A stretch of DNA of 64,000 bases from NCBI GenBank assembly GCA_049999725.1, contig JBNGIS010035790.1:1-64000 (forward strand). The letters are read 5' to 3'. Both the position numbers and the translations under genes were made by a program. The notes beneath the pieces were generated by a model, which searched no databases, was not told where the DNA came from, and was given only the letters and a program-made list of their open reading frames with translations. The DNA comes from Haplomitrium mnioides (lineage: Eukaryota > Marchantiophyta > Haplomitriopsida > Calobryales). Of the stretch, positions 26,759 to 35,997 are shown piece by piece. Numbering within the stretch: position 1 is the stretch's first letter; each line of letters opens with the position of its first letter.

Positions 26759-27187
26759 GAGTTAGTGTGACACACTTTAATATCGAGCTACAAGAAAAAG
26801 AAAACACAAAAAGAATAAGTTGTAAACCATGCATAACATTGAACTTTAAGTAACCAAAATAGGTGTGAGTATTGTTTAGTTTATAAGATGCATTTGACAT
26901 AACTTTTGATATAATTAGAACACTACATATGTGTAAGCTACTCTCAAAAAATCACAACAAACTCTCTTTAGAATGTTGAAATGACTACAACATCGTATCA
27001 GTGTTACGAACACTTTGAAAACTTGTGAGTTCTTTTTGTTGCACAATCTTAGACTAGTGTAAATCTATTGTATTCAATGTCCAATCTCATTTCTCATTTC
27101 TAAAACACTTTACTTCATGCATAAAGGTTTACTTTAATTGTACTCAAAGTAGTATAGATCAAAGTTTGTTGTAGGGTTTAACTTACA
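25616..27187. other. AT-rich intergenic DNA
   Basis: Nothing recognised except the TA microsatellite at 26696-26758. Confidence 0.5.
26696..26758. repeat. (TA)n microsatellite
   Basis: About 63 bp of alternating TA with one C interruption at 26738. The reading frame across it is meaningless. Confidence 0.97.
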
Positions 27188-27327
27188 CTTAGGTTTTGAT
27201 AAGAAGTCGGATAGGGTTAGGTTTCAATGAGAAGTCGAATATGGTTAGGTTTAGATGAGAAGTCAAATAAGGTTAGGTTTCAATGAGAAGTCAAACAAGG
27301 TTAGGTTTCGATGAGAAGTCGGATAGT
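27188..27327. repeat. Minisatellite, five 28-bp units
   Basis: Exactly five contiguous units start at 27188, 27216, 27244, 27272 and 27300, with consensus GTTAGGTTTCAATGAGAAGT followed by CNAATANG. Units differ at one to five positions. There are no spacers, so it is not a CRISPR. It lies about 0.9 kb left of the GC-rich island. Confidence 0.95.
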
Positions 27328-28515
27328 GATTTGCCCTATGTAATTTATCTCTTAAAATTGAAAAGCATGGTTTCTAGCTTTGTTTATAAACGCATCTCTA
27401 TCGTTTTTGCTTTGCCAAAACGGCATCTTTTTTCGAGTAACTAATTATTGCAAAATTCTAAGTGTCATTGTTTCACCAAAATAAGTGTCTATCATTAGAG
27501 TGGCTTAGTAAGTAGAGAGTATTTTAAGTGGTTTTCAACCTAACAAGATATATAGAAGTGAAGAAAATTTAATAAACATCAATAAAATAGCATAAAGAAC
27601 TATCTATGGTTTGAGAATATACTAGTTCTTATACCAGACTGTTCTTATATAGAATATTCTAAAAATGTTCCAAGTTTAAAATGTTGGAGAGGCAAAGATT
27701 TATGTTTAAATTAAAATGTAAGGATTTGAACTAAATTAGTATACAAGGGTATGTTTCGTGATTGTAATTAATTTAATTAAACACAAGTACAGTTAAATTT
27801 GAAATGGGGAAACGAAAAGCCATGACACGTGTTAGCAGTTCAGGGTTAGCTTAGTAACAGAATTAGTCTAATGACATGTATTACGATTTGTGCAATGCTC
27901 AAGTGAAAGAGTGTTCCATTGGGGTACATAAGGACAAATAAAGAATATTATAAGGGAAACTTGGACATATGATTGCAACCGGGAGAGTAGAAAGAATAGA
28001 ATATGCAGTAACTTGTTCATTAAATAGAGAAATTAAATAACGCATGTCATTTAATACGTCACTTCAAACAAAAACACAAACCTAAAAAAGCCATATAACA
28101 ACAAAAGACGCAGAGATTAAACCCTCATAAATCTTTGAATAAGACAAGTTATGATTACCCGAAATCAGGAACGTGACCCGTCCGATCTGTCCTTGAACGG
28201 CTCCGATTCGTCGATGGAACCCGTAGTACCTCTCTCTTAAATACCCCAGACATAAATTAACTTGTGCAGTTAATGTCTCGTTAGCGTTATATATAAAGGT
28301 CAAGTTAATGAAGCGACTATTTGAGAGCTCCTTATAAGAGTATCCCAATGCGCATGTTCTTATCTAGAGTGAATACGGATTGGCGCCAAAATAATTCGCA
28401 CCTGTCATAACGGCAGCATTCCGGATGCGCGCATCGTAACCGTCCATCGAGTGACCCCGGTAAAAGAGCCGGCGGTTCCATTTACTGCGGGTGCATTGTC
28501 CCGAGCGAGTGAAAT
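27328..28515. other. Transition from AT-rich DNA to the GC-rich island
   Basis: No coding sequence recognised. Base composition changes at about 28150, where CpG-containing texts become common. A G-box-like GACACGTGTT lies at about 27825. The minus-strand frame at 28082-28348 shows no motif. Confidence 0.45.
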
Positions 28516-28523
28516 TGGGCCCA
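28516..28523. promoter_or_regulatory. Site II-like palindrome TGGGCCCA
   Basis: TGGGCCCA is an exact 8-bp palindrome containing the TGGGCC site II core bound by TCP factors in many plant promoters (family knowledge). It lies about 280 bp upstream of the TATA-like box at 28794. Function is inferred. Confidence 0.4.
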
Positions 28524-28582
28524 CCACTAGTATATCGTGTGGATAAATAGGTACACTATGAGTGTTATTAAATAATCCAAGT

Positions 28583-28690
28583 CCGGGAGTTCCCGTCGGG
28601 TATCTTTTATGTGGTCGGTGTGGCGATGAGTGTTGCGGGTGAAGGAAGTTCCGACGCGGGAGAGGAATCTAAGTAACCGGGAGTTCCCGG
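28583..28690. promoter_or_regulatory. Twin palindromes CGGGA-N2-TCCCG
   Basis: CCGGGAGTTCCCG occurs at 28583-28595 and CCGGGAGTTCCCGG at 28677-28690, with starts 94 bp apart. The second is a perfect 6-bp inverted repeat around GT. A related dyad, GGAAGTTCC, lies between them at 28644-28652. Repeated identical dyads 100-210 bp upstream of a TATA-like box suggest a dimeric factor site; no factor is assigned. Confidence 0.45.
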
Positions 28691-28793
28691 TGGTACCCTT
28701 CGGACAGCATTCGGAGCAGAGATGCCGGCGGGAGGCTTGATTTCCGCGGACATCTGAACTCCGGTGAGGAGGGTCGGCCCCTTCGCTGCGGCC

Positions 28794-28890
28794 TTTAAAT
28801 CCCGCGGGCCCTAGGCTCCGAAGGCAACGCAATTGCCCCCTCGACGTTTCTTCCTCTCTCTCATAATCCCTTGCTTCCTTCCTTCGCTGC
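28794..28890 (+). promoter_or_regulatory. Core promoter: TATA-like box and pyrimidine patch
   Basis: TTTAAAT at 28794-28800 is followed 30-45 bp later by a possible start region near 28826-28835 and a long pyrimidine-rich stretch (28843-28890, including TTTCTTCCTCTCTCTC), typical of plant core promoters and 5' leaders. It indicates plus-strand transcription into the GC-rich island. Confidence 0.5.
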
Positions 28891-28908
28891 TCTTGTTCTG
28901 TGTGTGTG

Positions 28909-29148
28909 ATGCCCAAGAAGATTCTTGTACGTTGCTGTAGCTCATTGCCCACGGTACAGATGATCCTCTCTGCAGCTGTTGCAGAAGAGAATGCATGTTG
29001 TGGATCCCCATCCTTGTCGTTGGATGGATGCTTGATTCCTTCTCAGATTTCTCTGTTGGAATTCAGTTTGGTTGATGGGAATTTCTCTCTCCTGTGTGGG
29101 TTGCTTAGCTTGAGCTTGAGCTTTCGCTGCACGACCGTGAGAAGTTAG
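28909..29148 (+). CDS. Possible 79-codon ORF or upstream ORF
   Basis: First ATG after the pyrimidine-rich leader. The frame starts MPKKILVRCCSSLPT and continues Ser/Leu/Cys-rich to a stop at 29148. The second half is low-complexity Leu/Ser sequence derived from CT-rich DNA, which argues against a folded domain. A donor-like ACG/GTACAG lies near 28953, so only the first 15 codons may be exonic. It could equally be an upstream ORF in a 5' leader. Confidence 0.25.
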   Translation: MPKKILVRCCSSLPTVQMILSAAVAEENACCGSPSLSLDGCLIPSQISLLEFSLVDGNFSLLCGLLSLSLSFRCTTVRS

Positions 29149-30221
29149 TTTGAGTTGTTGGTGAGTCGTTTTCTCTGGAGTGTGATGTGCTTTCTTTTAC
29201 TGCTGTTAGTTGTGCTGGGTGCTTTTCGAGTTTTGCGCCTGGCCTGGACATGTTCGAGGATGTCAGTTCGACCTCAAGTTCATGTGCTGTAGGGGTGGCT
29301 CTAATCCCGTGGTATACAGCCCAGTGTGTTCCTGCTGATTGATTAGGTTTCGCAGTGTGTTTCTGGCGAGAGTCTAGCTTGCCGTATTTTTGCCTCATCG
29401 ATACAAGACCGTGGGTGGTAGCGTTCCTTGGATGTTTTTGTTATTGAGAGTTGCGTTTCTGAGTCCAGTAATGAAGAAGGGGTCAGGGAGGCTGTGCCAG
29501 TGTGGTTCGGTTTGCGAGCTGCCAAGTTTTATCCGTGGAGCATGGCTCCGGCAAACGAAGTTGAATTCTGAGACCTGTGATTGTGGTTGTTGCTGAATGT
29601 AGAATCACGTTGGCTGTAGCAATGTCGCACCGTAGCATTGCCCAGCTGGAATATGAACTACCTGCCTCTCTGCTCTGCATTTTTTAATGAAGAGCCCATA
29701 CGTGGTATGTGTTGTCTAGTCACTATACCTCGATGGCTCTGCTTCCTGAAGACTGCTTCTGTCTCGGAATAGATCCTAACTCATTCTGTGCGTATCCTGA
29801 GAATTCCATTCCTTTTCGTCCTCATGCAGTAAAGCTCATAGTCTGGGTTCTTGGGCGATCAACGGTACAATCACGTTCTACCCCACAATTGGGCGTGCAA
29901 TTCCTGATCTGTGCAAACGAGCAACTGGAATTAATTTTGACTCCTGAACCTTAGCGCGTTTCTGTCTGTAGTATATTTTGAGCTCCGAAGATCCACCTTA
30001 CAGATGAGTTTGTGTCGAACACTGTGACCTAAGCGCATGCATTCCGAATCATAGTACCGGTTGTTTTTTCGGGACGCGGTCCGCAAGACGCAAACGGTAC
30101 AAGGGTGAGGCTCTCTGCATGTCTTTGAGAGGCATATGCCGGTGGAGAATGTGTGAGAGATTGATTATACTCAACCAGTTGGAGTGTCAGCGAGACACGA
30201 CATTGCGATGCGTCTAGAACG

Positions 30222-30391
30222 ATGGGTGGCGTGTTAATAATTCTGATCGGAACCGATTCATTTGCGTTCGAGAAGAGAAGGGATGCGATGTTGGTGGGGC
30301 TCAATCAGATGACAACGCTAGTGCGTAGCGAAGCCATCAGATTGAGCCGCGCCAATATCACATCCCTCCAGCGACCCTCAACTTGGAAGGT
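30222..30391 (+). CDS. Possible internal coding exon
   Basis: An open frame through MGGVLIILIGTDSFAFEKRR and MLVGLNQMTTLVRSEAIRLS reaches AAG/GTAATG at 30391, a credible 5' splice site. Residue composition is balanced, unlike chance frames nearby. The frame is open back to a TGA just before about 30160, with no convincing acceptor. No family is recognised. The same bases form the hairpin at 30298-30348, so an RNA explanation competes. Confidence 0.25.
30298..30348 (+). ncRNA. Long imperfect hairpin (RNA element candidate)
   Basis: Arm 30298-30311 GGCTCAATCAGATG pairs with 30335-30348 CATCAGATTGAGCC: 13 of 14 pairs with one A-A mismatch. Inside, after a 4x4 internal loop, CGCTA (30316-30320) pairs with TAGCG (30326-30330) around a 5-nt loop. 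The pairing is read directly. Any role (regulatory RNA, small-RNA precursor) is inference, and the stem is short for a plant miRNA precursor. Confidence 0.35.
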
Positions 30392-30898
30392 AATGTTGAC
30401 TAGGGTATTTGTTTTCCTCTTTCTGTACTAATTGCATTCCAGTGCGAGGGATCAGGAGGGATTGTTTGAAAAGGTCTGCTGAACAGTTCCACTGTTTATG
30501 TCTTTCTGAATTCCGCGTTCATTTTTTTGATCTACTCCATAAAGGTTTTGACTTGACATTCTGTACCTCAGTTCCCTCTTTGCATGTCCTCAAATGCCAG
30601 TACGAGTTCAGTACCTCGGTTTGTTGCTCAGTTATTCTCTCCGTATGTTAGTGTTGATAAAAACTCGCTACTATTCAATGCAAAGCGTTGGGCTGAAGAC
30701 GTCACGATCATGACTGATGCACACCAGCTGTGAGGATACTGCACACAGTAGTCTTGACTTTCTTTCATTCCCCTTAGCTGCCAAATATGCATAGTATGAG
30801 GGCTGTTGAGAGAGGGTATGGGAATTATAGTGCGCTGAATTTCAGTGACGGTAGTCGCGGTTGGTATAACCCACGTGAATCTCAGTAGAGTGTGACTG

Positions 30899-31445
30899 GG
30901 AAGACGAGCACGGTGCCATCGCGACAGTTGCCTAACGTTGAAAAGTATGCCGCTGTCTCCTATTGAATGCATAAAGTGTCTCAAGACTAATGAATTGGAG
31001 CAAATACAAGTGTGCGTTTGGTTGATTTCAGGAAAAGTTAAGCGTTGGGTCGAGAGCTTGGTGTGGTTGAGAAGAGAGCTGTGTCTCATCGTGATAGCTG
31101 CTCAAGTTTGGTGAAATATTACACAGCATCTCCTATTGAAAGGATAACGTTTTTGTCAAAGACGGAGTTGGAGATGTGCCCTTGGCCGGGTACAGGAAGC
31201 TCGGCGTTGTATCGAGACAGCTGCTTAACTGGTGAAATATTCCTCAGCATCTACTATTGAATGCGCAACGTTTGTCGAAGTCTAATGAATTCGAGGAAAC
31301 ACGAGGTGTCCATTTGGTCTGGGTACAGGAAGCTCGGCGCTGTATTGAGAAGAGAAAGCTCACTTTAAAATATCCTACGGAATATTCTGCAGCATTTACT
31401 ATTGAATGGAAGGACGATGATGCCTCAAAATTGATCTGGAGCTAA
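30899..31445 (+). repeat. Four diverged tandem repeats of about 120-155 bp
   Basis: Units begin near 30899, 31042, 31196 and 31328. Shared blocks include TACAGGAAGCTCGGCG, a 'gacagctgct' block, TGGTGAAATATT, CAGCATCTACTATTGAATG, a 'caacgttt' block, TCTAATGAATT and 'ggtgtccatttggtctgg'. The last two units are the most alike. Units do not keep a common reading frame, since lengths differ and several contain stops. Confidence 0.75.
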
Positions 31446-31643
31446 CGCAAAAAAGTCCCACCCAAAGCTAGGAGTCGTTGAGAATCTTCCAAAACCAGGC
31501 TGTGAACATGAAACGTATACGAACACCTAGGTGCAGGTGGTCAAGCTGGTGCCTGAGAATCTTGGGAGTGCAGGCGACTACGAGTCGTCTATGACTGACG
31601 ACCGACCCACGATTGGGTTGAAGAAATGAAGATTCTCTTGTAG

Positions 31644-31799
31644 AGCTACTTTCGTAGCGTTGAGAAACAGTCTCGTGAGATCAAATGTGATAAAACGTTG
31701 GCAGAGAAAGGCAACATGAGTTTTGCCTCAAGGATGATGTGGATGATGGAAGGCAAGGCAGCAAAGAAATGGTGGTCCAATGAAAGGCTTCTCATCTAA
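31644..31799 (+). CDS. Possible terminal coding exon
   Basis: Preceded by the acceptor-like TTCTCTTGTAG at 31633-31643, then open for about 51 codons: SYFRSVEKQSREIKCDKT, then a Met-rich middle (MSFASRMMWMMEGKAAKKWW) and a TAA at 31797-31799. The charged, Lys/Glu-rich composition looks coding. No family is recognised and no upstream partner exon is proven. Confidence 0.3.
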   Translation, partial: SYFRSVEKQSREIKCDKTLAEKGNMSFASRMMWMMEGKAAKKWWSNERLLI

Positions 31800-32849
31800 T
31801 AAATGTTGTCACGGTGGTACAAACATCTACCGTTTAAAAAAGCGTACAAATATTCTAGACATCTCAGCATTTATGAATGAACATGGGAAAGGAGAGAAGC
31901 TTTGCGGAGGGCCACATACAAAAGCAAGCAAGAACTTCATCTACGGGACCCAAAGCGGAAAGACGTTATCTCATAGCTCTTTACGCAGCTGAAATGTGCA
32001 CATTGACCATCATTCAAGCAGCAGATGTCACACTCCACGTTCAACTTCTCCACGTATAGCAAGCACAAAAGGCAAAGGAAAGGGTGAGCACTGTTCGCCA
32101 TCGCCATCGCCATCAACGCGAAGCAGCGTCAAGACAAAGAATCTGTGAACGCTCTGCTAATCTTTCTATTTAGGAAGTCATGCTACTTACGAAGTAATCA
32201 ATCTTCCGAAACTGCGATCGTTTTGACAGTTCCAAAAATAACACCAGCAGTTAAAAATGTAGGCTATATACGGTAAATTTTGTAGGGTAAGAAAGCAGGG
32301 TATATTCCTCGTACAGAGAATAAGTACAAGAATAACATAAGCCATCTGAAACAACAGAAATCTATTCAATTATTCCTTGTCCAAGAGAATATATTTATTT
32401 GCTTATCTTATTTCAGTACTTTGGCATTTGGTAATGTATTCAATTATTCTTTGTCAAAAGAATATATTTGTTTATTTCATTTTCTTCTTGTATTTGTATT
32501 TGTATTTGTATTTCATGGCCTCTTACCCACCCCTTTCATTTATTTGCTTCATCAGCTAGTAACTTCTCAACTATTCCAGTTATATTATTTTTGGATGCTC
32601 TATATAAGAACATTTTGATGTAAGTTCTTATAAGTGATGAGTTTGCTGTACGAACCACTGAGTTCTTTATTACTTCAGTACCTATCATTTTCGTGTGTAG
32701 TAGATTTTCCATGAGTATTTTTCCAAGTGTAATAGTTTGTTCTTATATTAGTGCAAAGTGCATAGCCATAGAATTTATCATAGCTATTTTATTTTATTGA
32801 GTGTCACTAATAAAATACTCTTTATCAACTTTTGACACTAGAGCTTTTT
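31800..32849. other. 3' flank of the GC-rich island grading to AT-rich DNA
   Basis: No recognised gene. It contains a (TATTTG)n run at 32491-32513. Overlapping chance frames at 31780-32059 carry no motif. Confidence 0.5.
32491..32513. repeat. (TATTTG)n microsatellite
   Basis: Almost four perfect hexamer copies, followed by CATGG. Confidence 0.9.
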
Positions 32850-33217
32850 CACATTTTGAGTCACTATAACAATCTCTTTGTATATAAAGAGAGGTGAAAG
32901 ACAATGCTTTTCACCCTCTTTGGTTACTTTGAAAGTAATCTTTACCTTTTGAGTCATATATAACACTTGAGAAAAGTATATAAAGAAAGTCCAAAGAGAT
33001 TATTTTTCAAGTTTGACTCGCTACAAAAGGTTAGCTACGAAAGGCTAGTTCAACTTTTCACTTGTACCATTAAAGTCTTTTTCATCTAAGTCAAATAACA
33101 CCCGGGCCAAGATATAAAAAGGTAATCTTTTTCACATTTTAAGTTATTATTAAAGTCTTTTTCATCATTTCAAGCATACAATACTCAAGACGATAAGTGT
33201 ATAAATAGAGTTCAAAA
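32850..33217. repeat. Left part of an older LTR-like repeat interrupted by C1
   Basis: The block 32850-32920 (GAGTCACTATAACAATCTC, then TATATAAAGAGAGGTGAAAG and 'cttttcacc') closely resembles 46199-46297 on the other side of C1. A TATA-box-like TATATAAAG suggests LTR origin. Since C1 has a clean target duplication here, this DNA predates C1. Confidence 0.5.
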
Positions 33218-33402
33218 TGTTGAAAACAACGTATTAGCTCATAAACTCATTCACTCTCTACGAACTCCAAAACTACTTCTATCATTATCACCTTCAACCA
33301 CACATATAGTATGGAGGTTATGTAACTACCATAACCTCCTTACTTAGAGTTAACTAGAGTAAACTAGTTTAAGTAACTAGAGTTAATTTGGGGTTTATAG
33401 CA
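33218..33402 (-). repeat. C1 3' LTR
   Basis: 185 bp, plus-strand ends TGTTGAAAAC and GGTTTATAGCA, flanked on the right by the polypyrimidine complement of the polypurine tract. Paired with 46003-46187. Confidence 0.95.
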
Positions 33403-33903
33403 CTCCCCCTTTTTCTCTTAAAAAAAATGGAAGTTGAGAGCAGCCAACAAATATTATACTTAAACTATTCTGAAATGTGTGGTATCATTAAAACCCCCTT
33501 GCTTTCTTCTAGGGGAAAGAGCACCACGACATCCAAATAGTAGTATAGTACATAGAAATGACAAACTAGAATGTTCTGAAAGTAAAGCATAATGAAAATC
33601 TGCAGTATAGTACATAGAAATGACAAACTAGAATATTTTTAAAGTAAAGCATAATGAAAATCTGCAGTGCTATATGCAAGCACAGTAATAATGTAAACTG
33701 TTGAGTGTTGAAAATATAATCGCCAAGGCTGAACAGATCCGTAAAACTGATATTGAAGTAGTCGACGCAGTCTAGAGTTCCTGTATAGAAAACAAAATAT
33801 GCAACCAAGAGAAATAGTAATGTTGCACATAAATAGAATAAGACATATATGACATAAATGAAATGATGACCAGATTGGATCCAGAAAATCCAAAAATGCA
33901 TAA
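33403..33903 (-). repeat. C1 3' untranslated region with a 62-bp tandem duplication
   Basis: Between the pol stop and the 3' LTR. Units 33542-33603 and 33604-33665 (beginning AGTATAGTACATAGAAATGA) differ at about four positions. No coding capacity; longer chance frames here on the minus strand are shadows. Confidence 0.9.
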
Positions 33904-34998
33904 TCAATCATCAGTTGCAAGTAAAGAAGATAATCGGCAAAGTCTAATGCCAGCTGTATGCGCCTTGTGAAGTGCTGCACATAGTGGCTTAGTAAACAAA
34001 TCAGCTCTATTATTTTTATTGGATATCCATTGAACTCAAATTTGATTGCCATGTTGTTCATATGTATAAAAAACTTTAGGGACAATATGTTTAATTCGAT
34101 CACCCTTAATGAAGCCTTGTGATATTTGTTGAACACATGGTCGATTATCTTCATGAGTGATAGTACGATGTTGGATAAGAGACCTGCCAATATGAAAATT
34201 AATATGATTAATCAGTTGGCGTAACCAGACACATTCGCGGCTGGCTTCATATAGAGCAATGATTTCAGCATGGTTGGAGGAAGTGGAAGTAAGAGTTTGT
34301 TTAGAACTCTTCCATGAAATAGCTGTAGAACCTAAAAGAAATACATAACCAGTATGAGACTTAGAGTCATCAGGATCTGATAAATAACCAGCATTTGCAA
34401 ACCCTACTAATGTGTTATCAGGATTTTTAGGGAAATATAATCCCATATCAGATGTGTCCTGAAGATATTGAAAAATTCTTTTAATGCCATTCCAATGGCG
34501 AATAGTTGGCTGAGAACTATGTCATGCCAACATATTTACTACAAAAGATATATCAGGTCTAGTCTGATTTGCTAAATACATTAATGCCCCAATGGCAGAT
34601 AAATAAGGCTTTTCAGACCCCAATACATACTCTTTTCCAATCCTCTTCCAAAACATATCCTTAGTAGGATTTAATGATCTTATATCCATTGGGGTGGTTA
34701 TAGAATGCGCCTTTTGCATATTAAATTGTTGCAGAATTTTTTGGGTATAGGAGGATTGATTAATCAATACGCCTCCAGCTAAATATATAAATTGAAGACT
34801 GAGACAATAATGTGGCTTACCAATGTCTCTCATTTCAAAGGTAGTCTTCAAAGTTTGTGTAGTTTGAGGAGAAATCTCAGGTGTGCCAAAAATATTGATA
34901 TCATCTACATATATAGAGACAATGACAAATTCTAGACCGATGTGTTTCAAAAATAGACATGGAGCAATGTCATGAGTTATAAAATTCAGAGCTAGCAT
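33904..34998 (-). pseudogene. C1 RT C-terminal half and RNase H
   Basis: Minus strand from 34998: a segment with IVSIYVDDINIFGTPE holds the RT catalytic YVDD box intact, followed by the Copia-typical GKPHYCLSLQ, a 'PMDIRSL' segment and SAIGALMYLANQTRPDISF. After a stop and frame change near 34510, RNase H runs at 34446-34036: FANAGYLSDPDDSKSHTGYV has Asn where the first catalytic Asp is expected. The Glu in SSNHAEIIAL and the Asp in HEDNRPCVQQ are present. The C-terminus (NKNNRADLFTKPL) ends at a stop at 33904-33906. RNase H would degrade the RNA strand of the hybrid; this copy is dead. Confidence 0.9.
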
Positions 34999-35038
34999 TT
35001 CTGCCCGAAAATTTTTGTACCATATAATCCACTCTATT

Positions 35039-35789
35039 TTAATCCATATATAGAATGTAGGATTTGGACAGCCATCTCATTACGGGTCTTTTTGATCTGA
35101 GCAGCAAACCTTGCCCGGAAGTCGGTTGCAGACCGCTTCTTATTTGCTGATGTGTGCAGCACATCGCTGTAACTGGGGACTGAAGGTCCATCCACTGGTG
35201 TGAGTAGCACACCTCTCTGATATGGGATTGTAGGTCCATCTGTTGGTGTCTATAGGACACCCCGCTTGGCTAGGACTGTAGGTCCATCTATTGGTGTCTA
35301 TAGGGCACCCCGCTGGGCTGGGACTATAGGTCCTCGTTTGGTATTCAAATGCATTTAAATTCTCAGTAGGAGAGATTAAATTCAAGCCAGATTGCAAATT
35401 TGGGACAGCTTTGTTCAATTTCTCCCTCTGAATGTGGAAAGCACATCGTTTAATCAATTCAGGGGGGCTTTCATATAAATTTTGGTATCTAGAGTACCAT
35501 ATAAATAAGTTGTTATAACATCCATTATATGCATTACCAATTCATGTTCCAACGAAAAGGAAAACATGTATCGGTAGATAATAGTATCCATTACAAGCGA
35601 ATAAGTGAAATCACAATCACAGCCTGGAATTTGAGTGTAGCCTTTTGCCACAATGCGTGCTTTGTATCTTATGCTTTTGCCTTTAGCATTCCACTTCTTG
35701 AAAAATATAAATTTGTATCCCGTCAAGTGCATGGCTGGAGTAGCTGGAATGATTGGACCGAATACATTCCTTTGTATCAGAGAATCCAA
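35039..35789 (-). pseudogene. C1 RT N-terminal half with an inserted variable segment
   Basis: From 35789 the minus strand reads a linker to RT (SLIQRNVFGPI), GYKFIFFKKWNAKGK, RYKARIVAKGYTQIPG, then MDVITTYLYGTLDTKIYMKA with the first RT Asp. After a one-base slip in a C run at about 35462 the text continues PPELIKRCAFHIQREKLNKA, then the 16-residue repeats, and only then AVQILHSIYGLK (near 35065), the next RT block. Typical plant Copia elements have only a few tens of residues between these blocks; here there are about 130. Confidence 0.8.
35135..35330 (-). repeat. 48-bp (16-residue) tandem repeats inside the C1 RT region
   Basis: Units start at 35135, 35183, 35231 and 35279 on the plus strand, exactly 48 bp apart, with a partial fifth. 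The two rightmost are nearly identical. In the minus-strand frame they encode a 16-residue unit of the form TYSPSPAGCPIDTNRW, with earlier units more diverged. The repeat keeps frame because 48 is a multiple of three. Confidence 0.95.
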
Positions 35790-35997
35790 TTCAAAATTTA
35801 TGGCTTTTTCCCATTGTGGCCAATCTTCTCTTGATTGGGCTTCTTGGACCGATCTAAGGTCCGGTAATTCATTCCAAATATTCTAGGAAATTGAGAACGC
35901 AAAAATATCATCAGGTTGGATTGTGCTTCTTTGCCAAATATGTCATGTATACATATAATCAAGAGAGATCTAATCGTTCTCAAAATTATCTATCAAT

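Larger units (their letters stand above)
28826..32200 (+). other. Putative host transcription unit of unknown product
   Basis: A 3.4-kb GC-richer island with promoter-like signals at its left end. No single long reading frame and no recognised domain. Candidate exonic pieces are 28909-29148, 30222-30391 (ends AAG/GTAATG, a good donor) and 31644-31799 (preceded by TTCTCTTGTAG, a good acceptor, and ending in a stop). They have not been shown to splice together in phase. The inner part holds a strong hairpin (30298-30348) and a four-copy diverged repeat (30899-31445). It may be a protein gene with long introns or a long non-coding RNA. I cannot decide from sequence alone. Confidence 0.4.

Noticed and set aside
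26691-26900. ORF ending in alternating Ile-Tyr
   Set aside because: Translation of the TA microsatellite.
27188-27327. CRISPR-like array
   Set aside because: Five contiguous units with no spacers, in a plant-type genome.
28527-28952. 141-codon minus-strand ORF in the GC-rich island
   Set aside because: Runs through promoter-like palindromes and the pyrimidine patch, is low in hydrophobic order, and promoter signals point to the plus strand.
33566-34190. Minus-strand ORFs of 113 and 183 codons with Leu/Ile/Phe-rich composition
   Set aside because: They overlap the 62-bp duplication of the C1 3' UTR and run out of frame with the RNase H end, so they are shadows.
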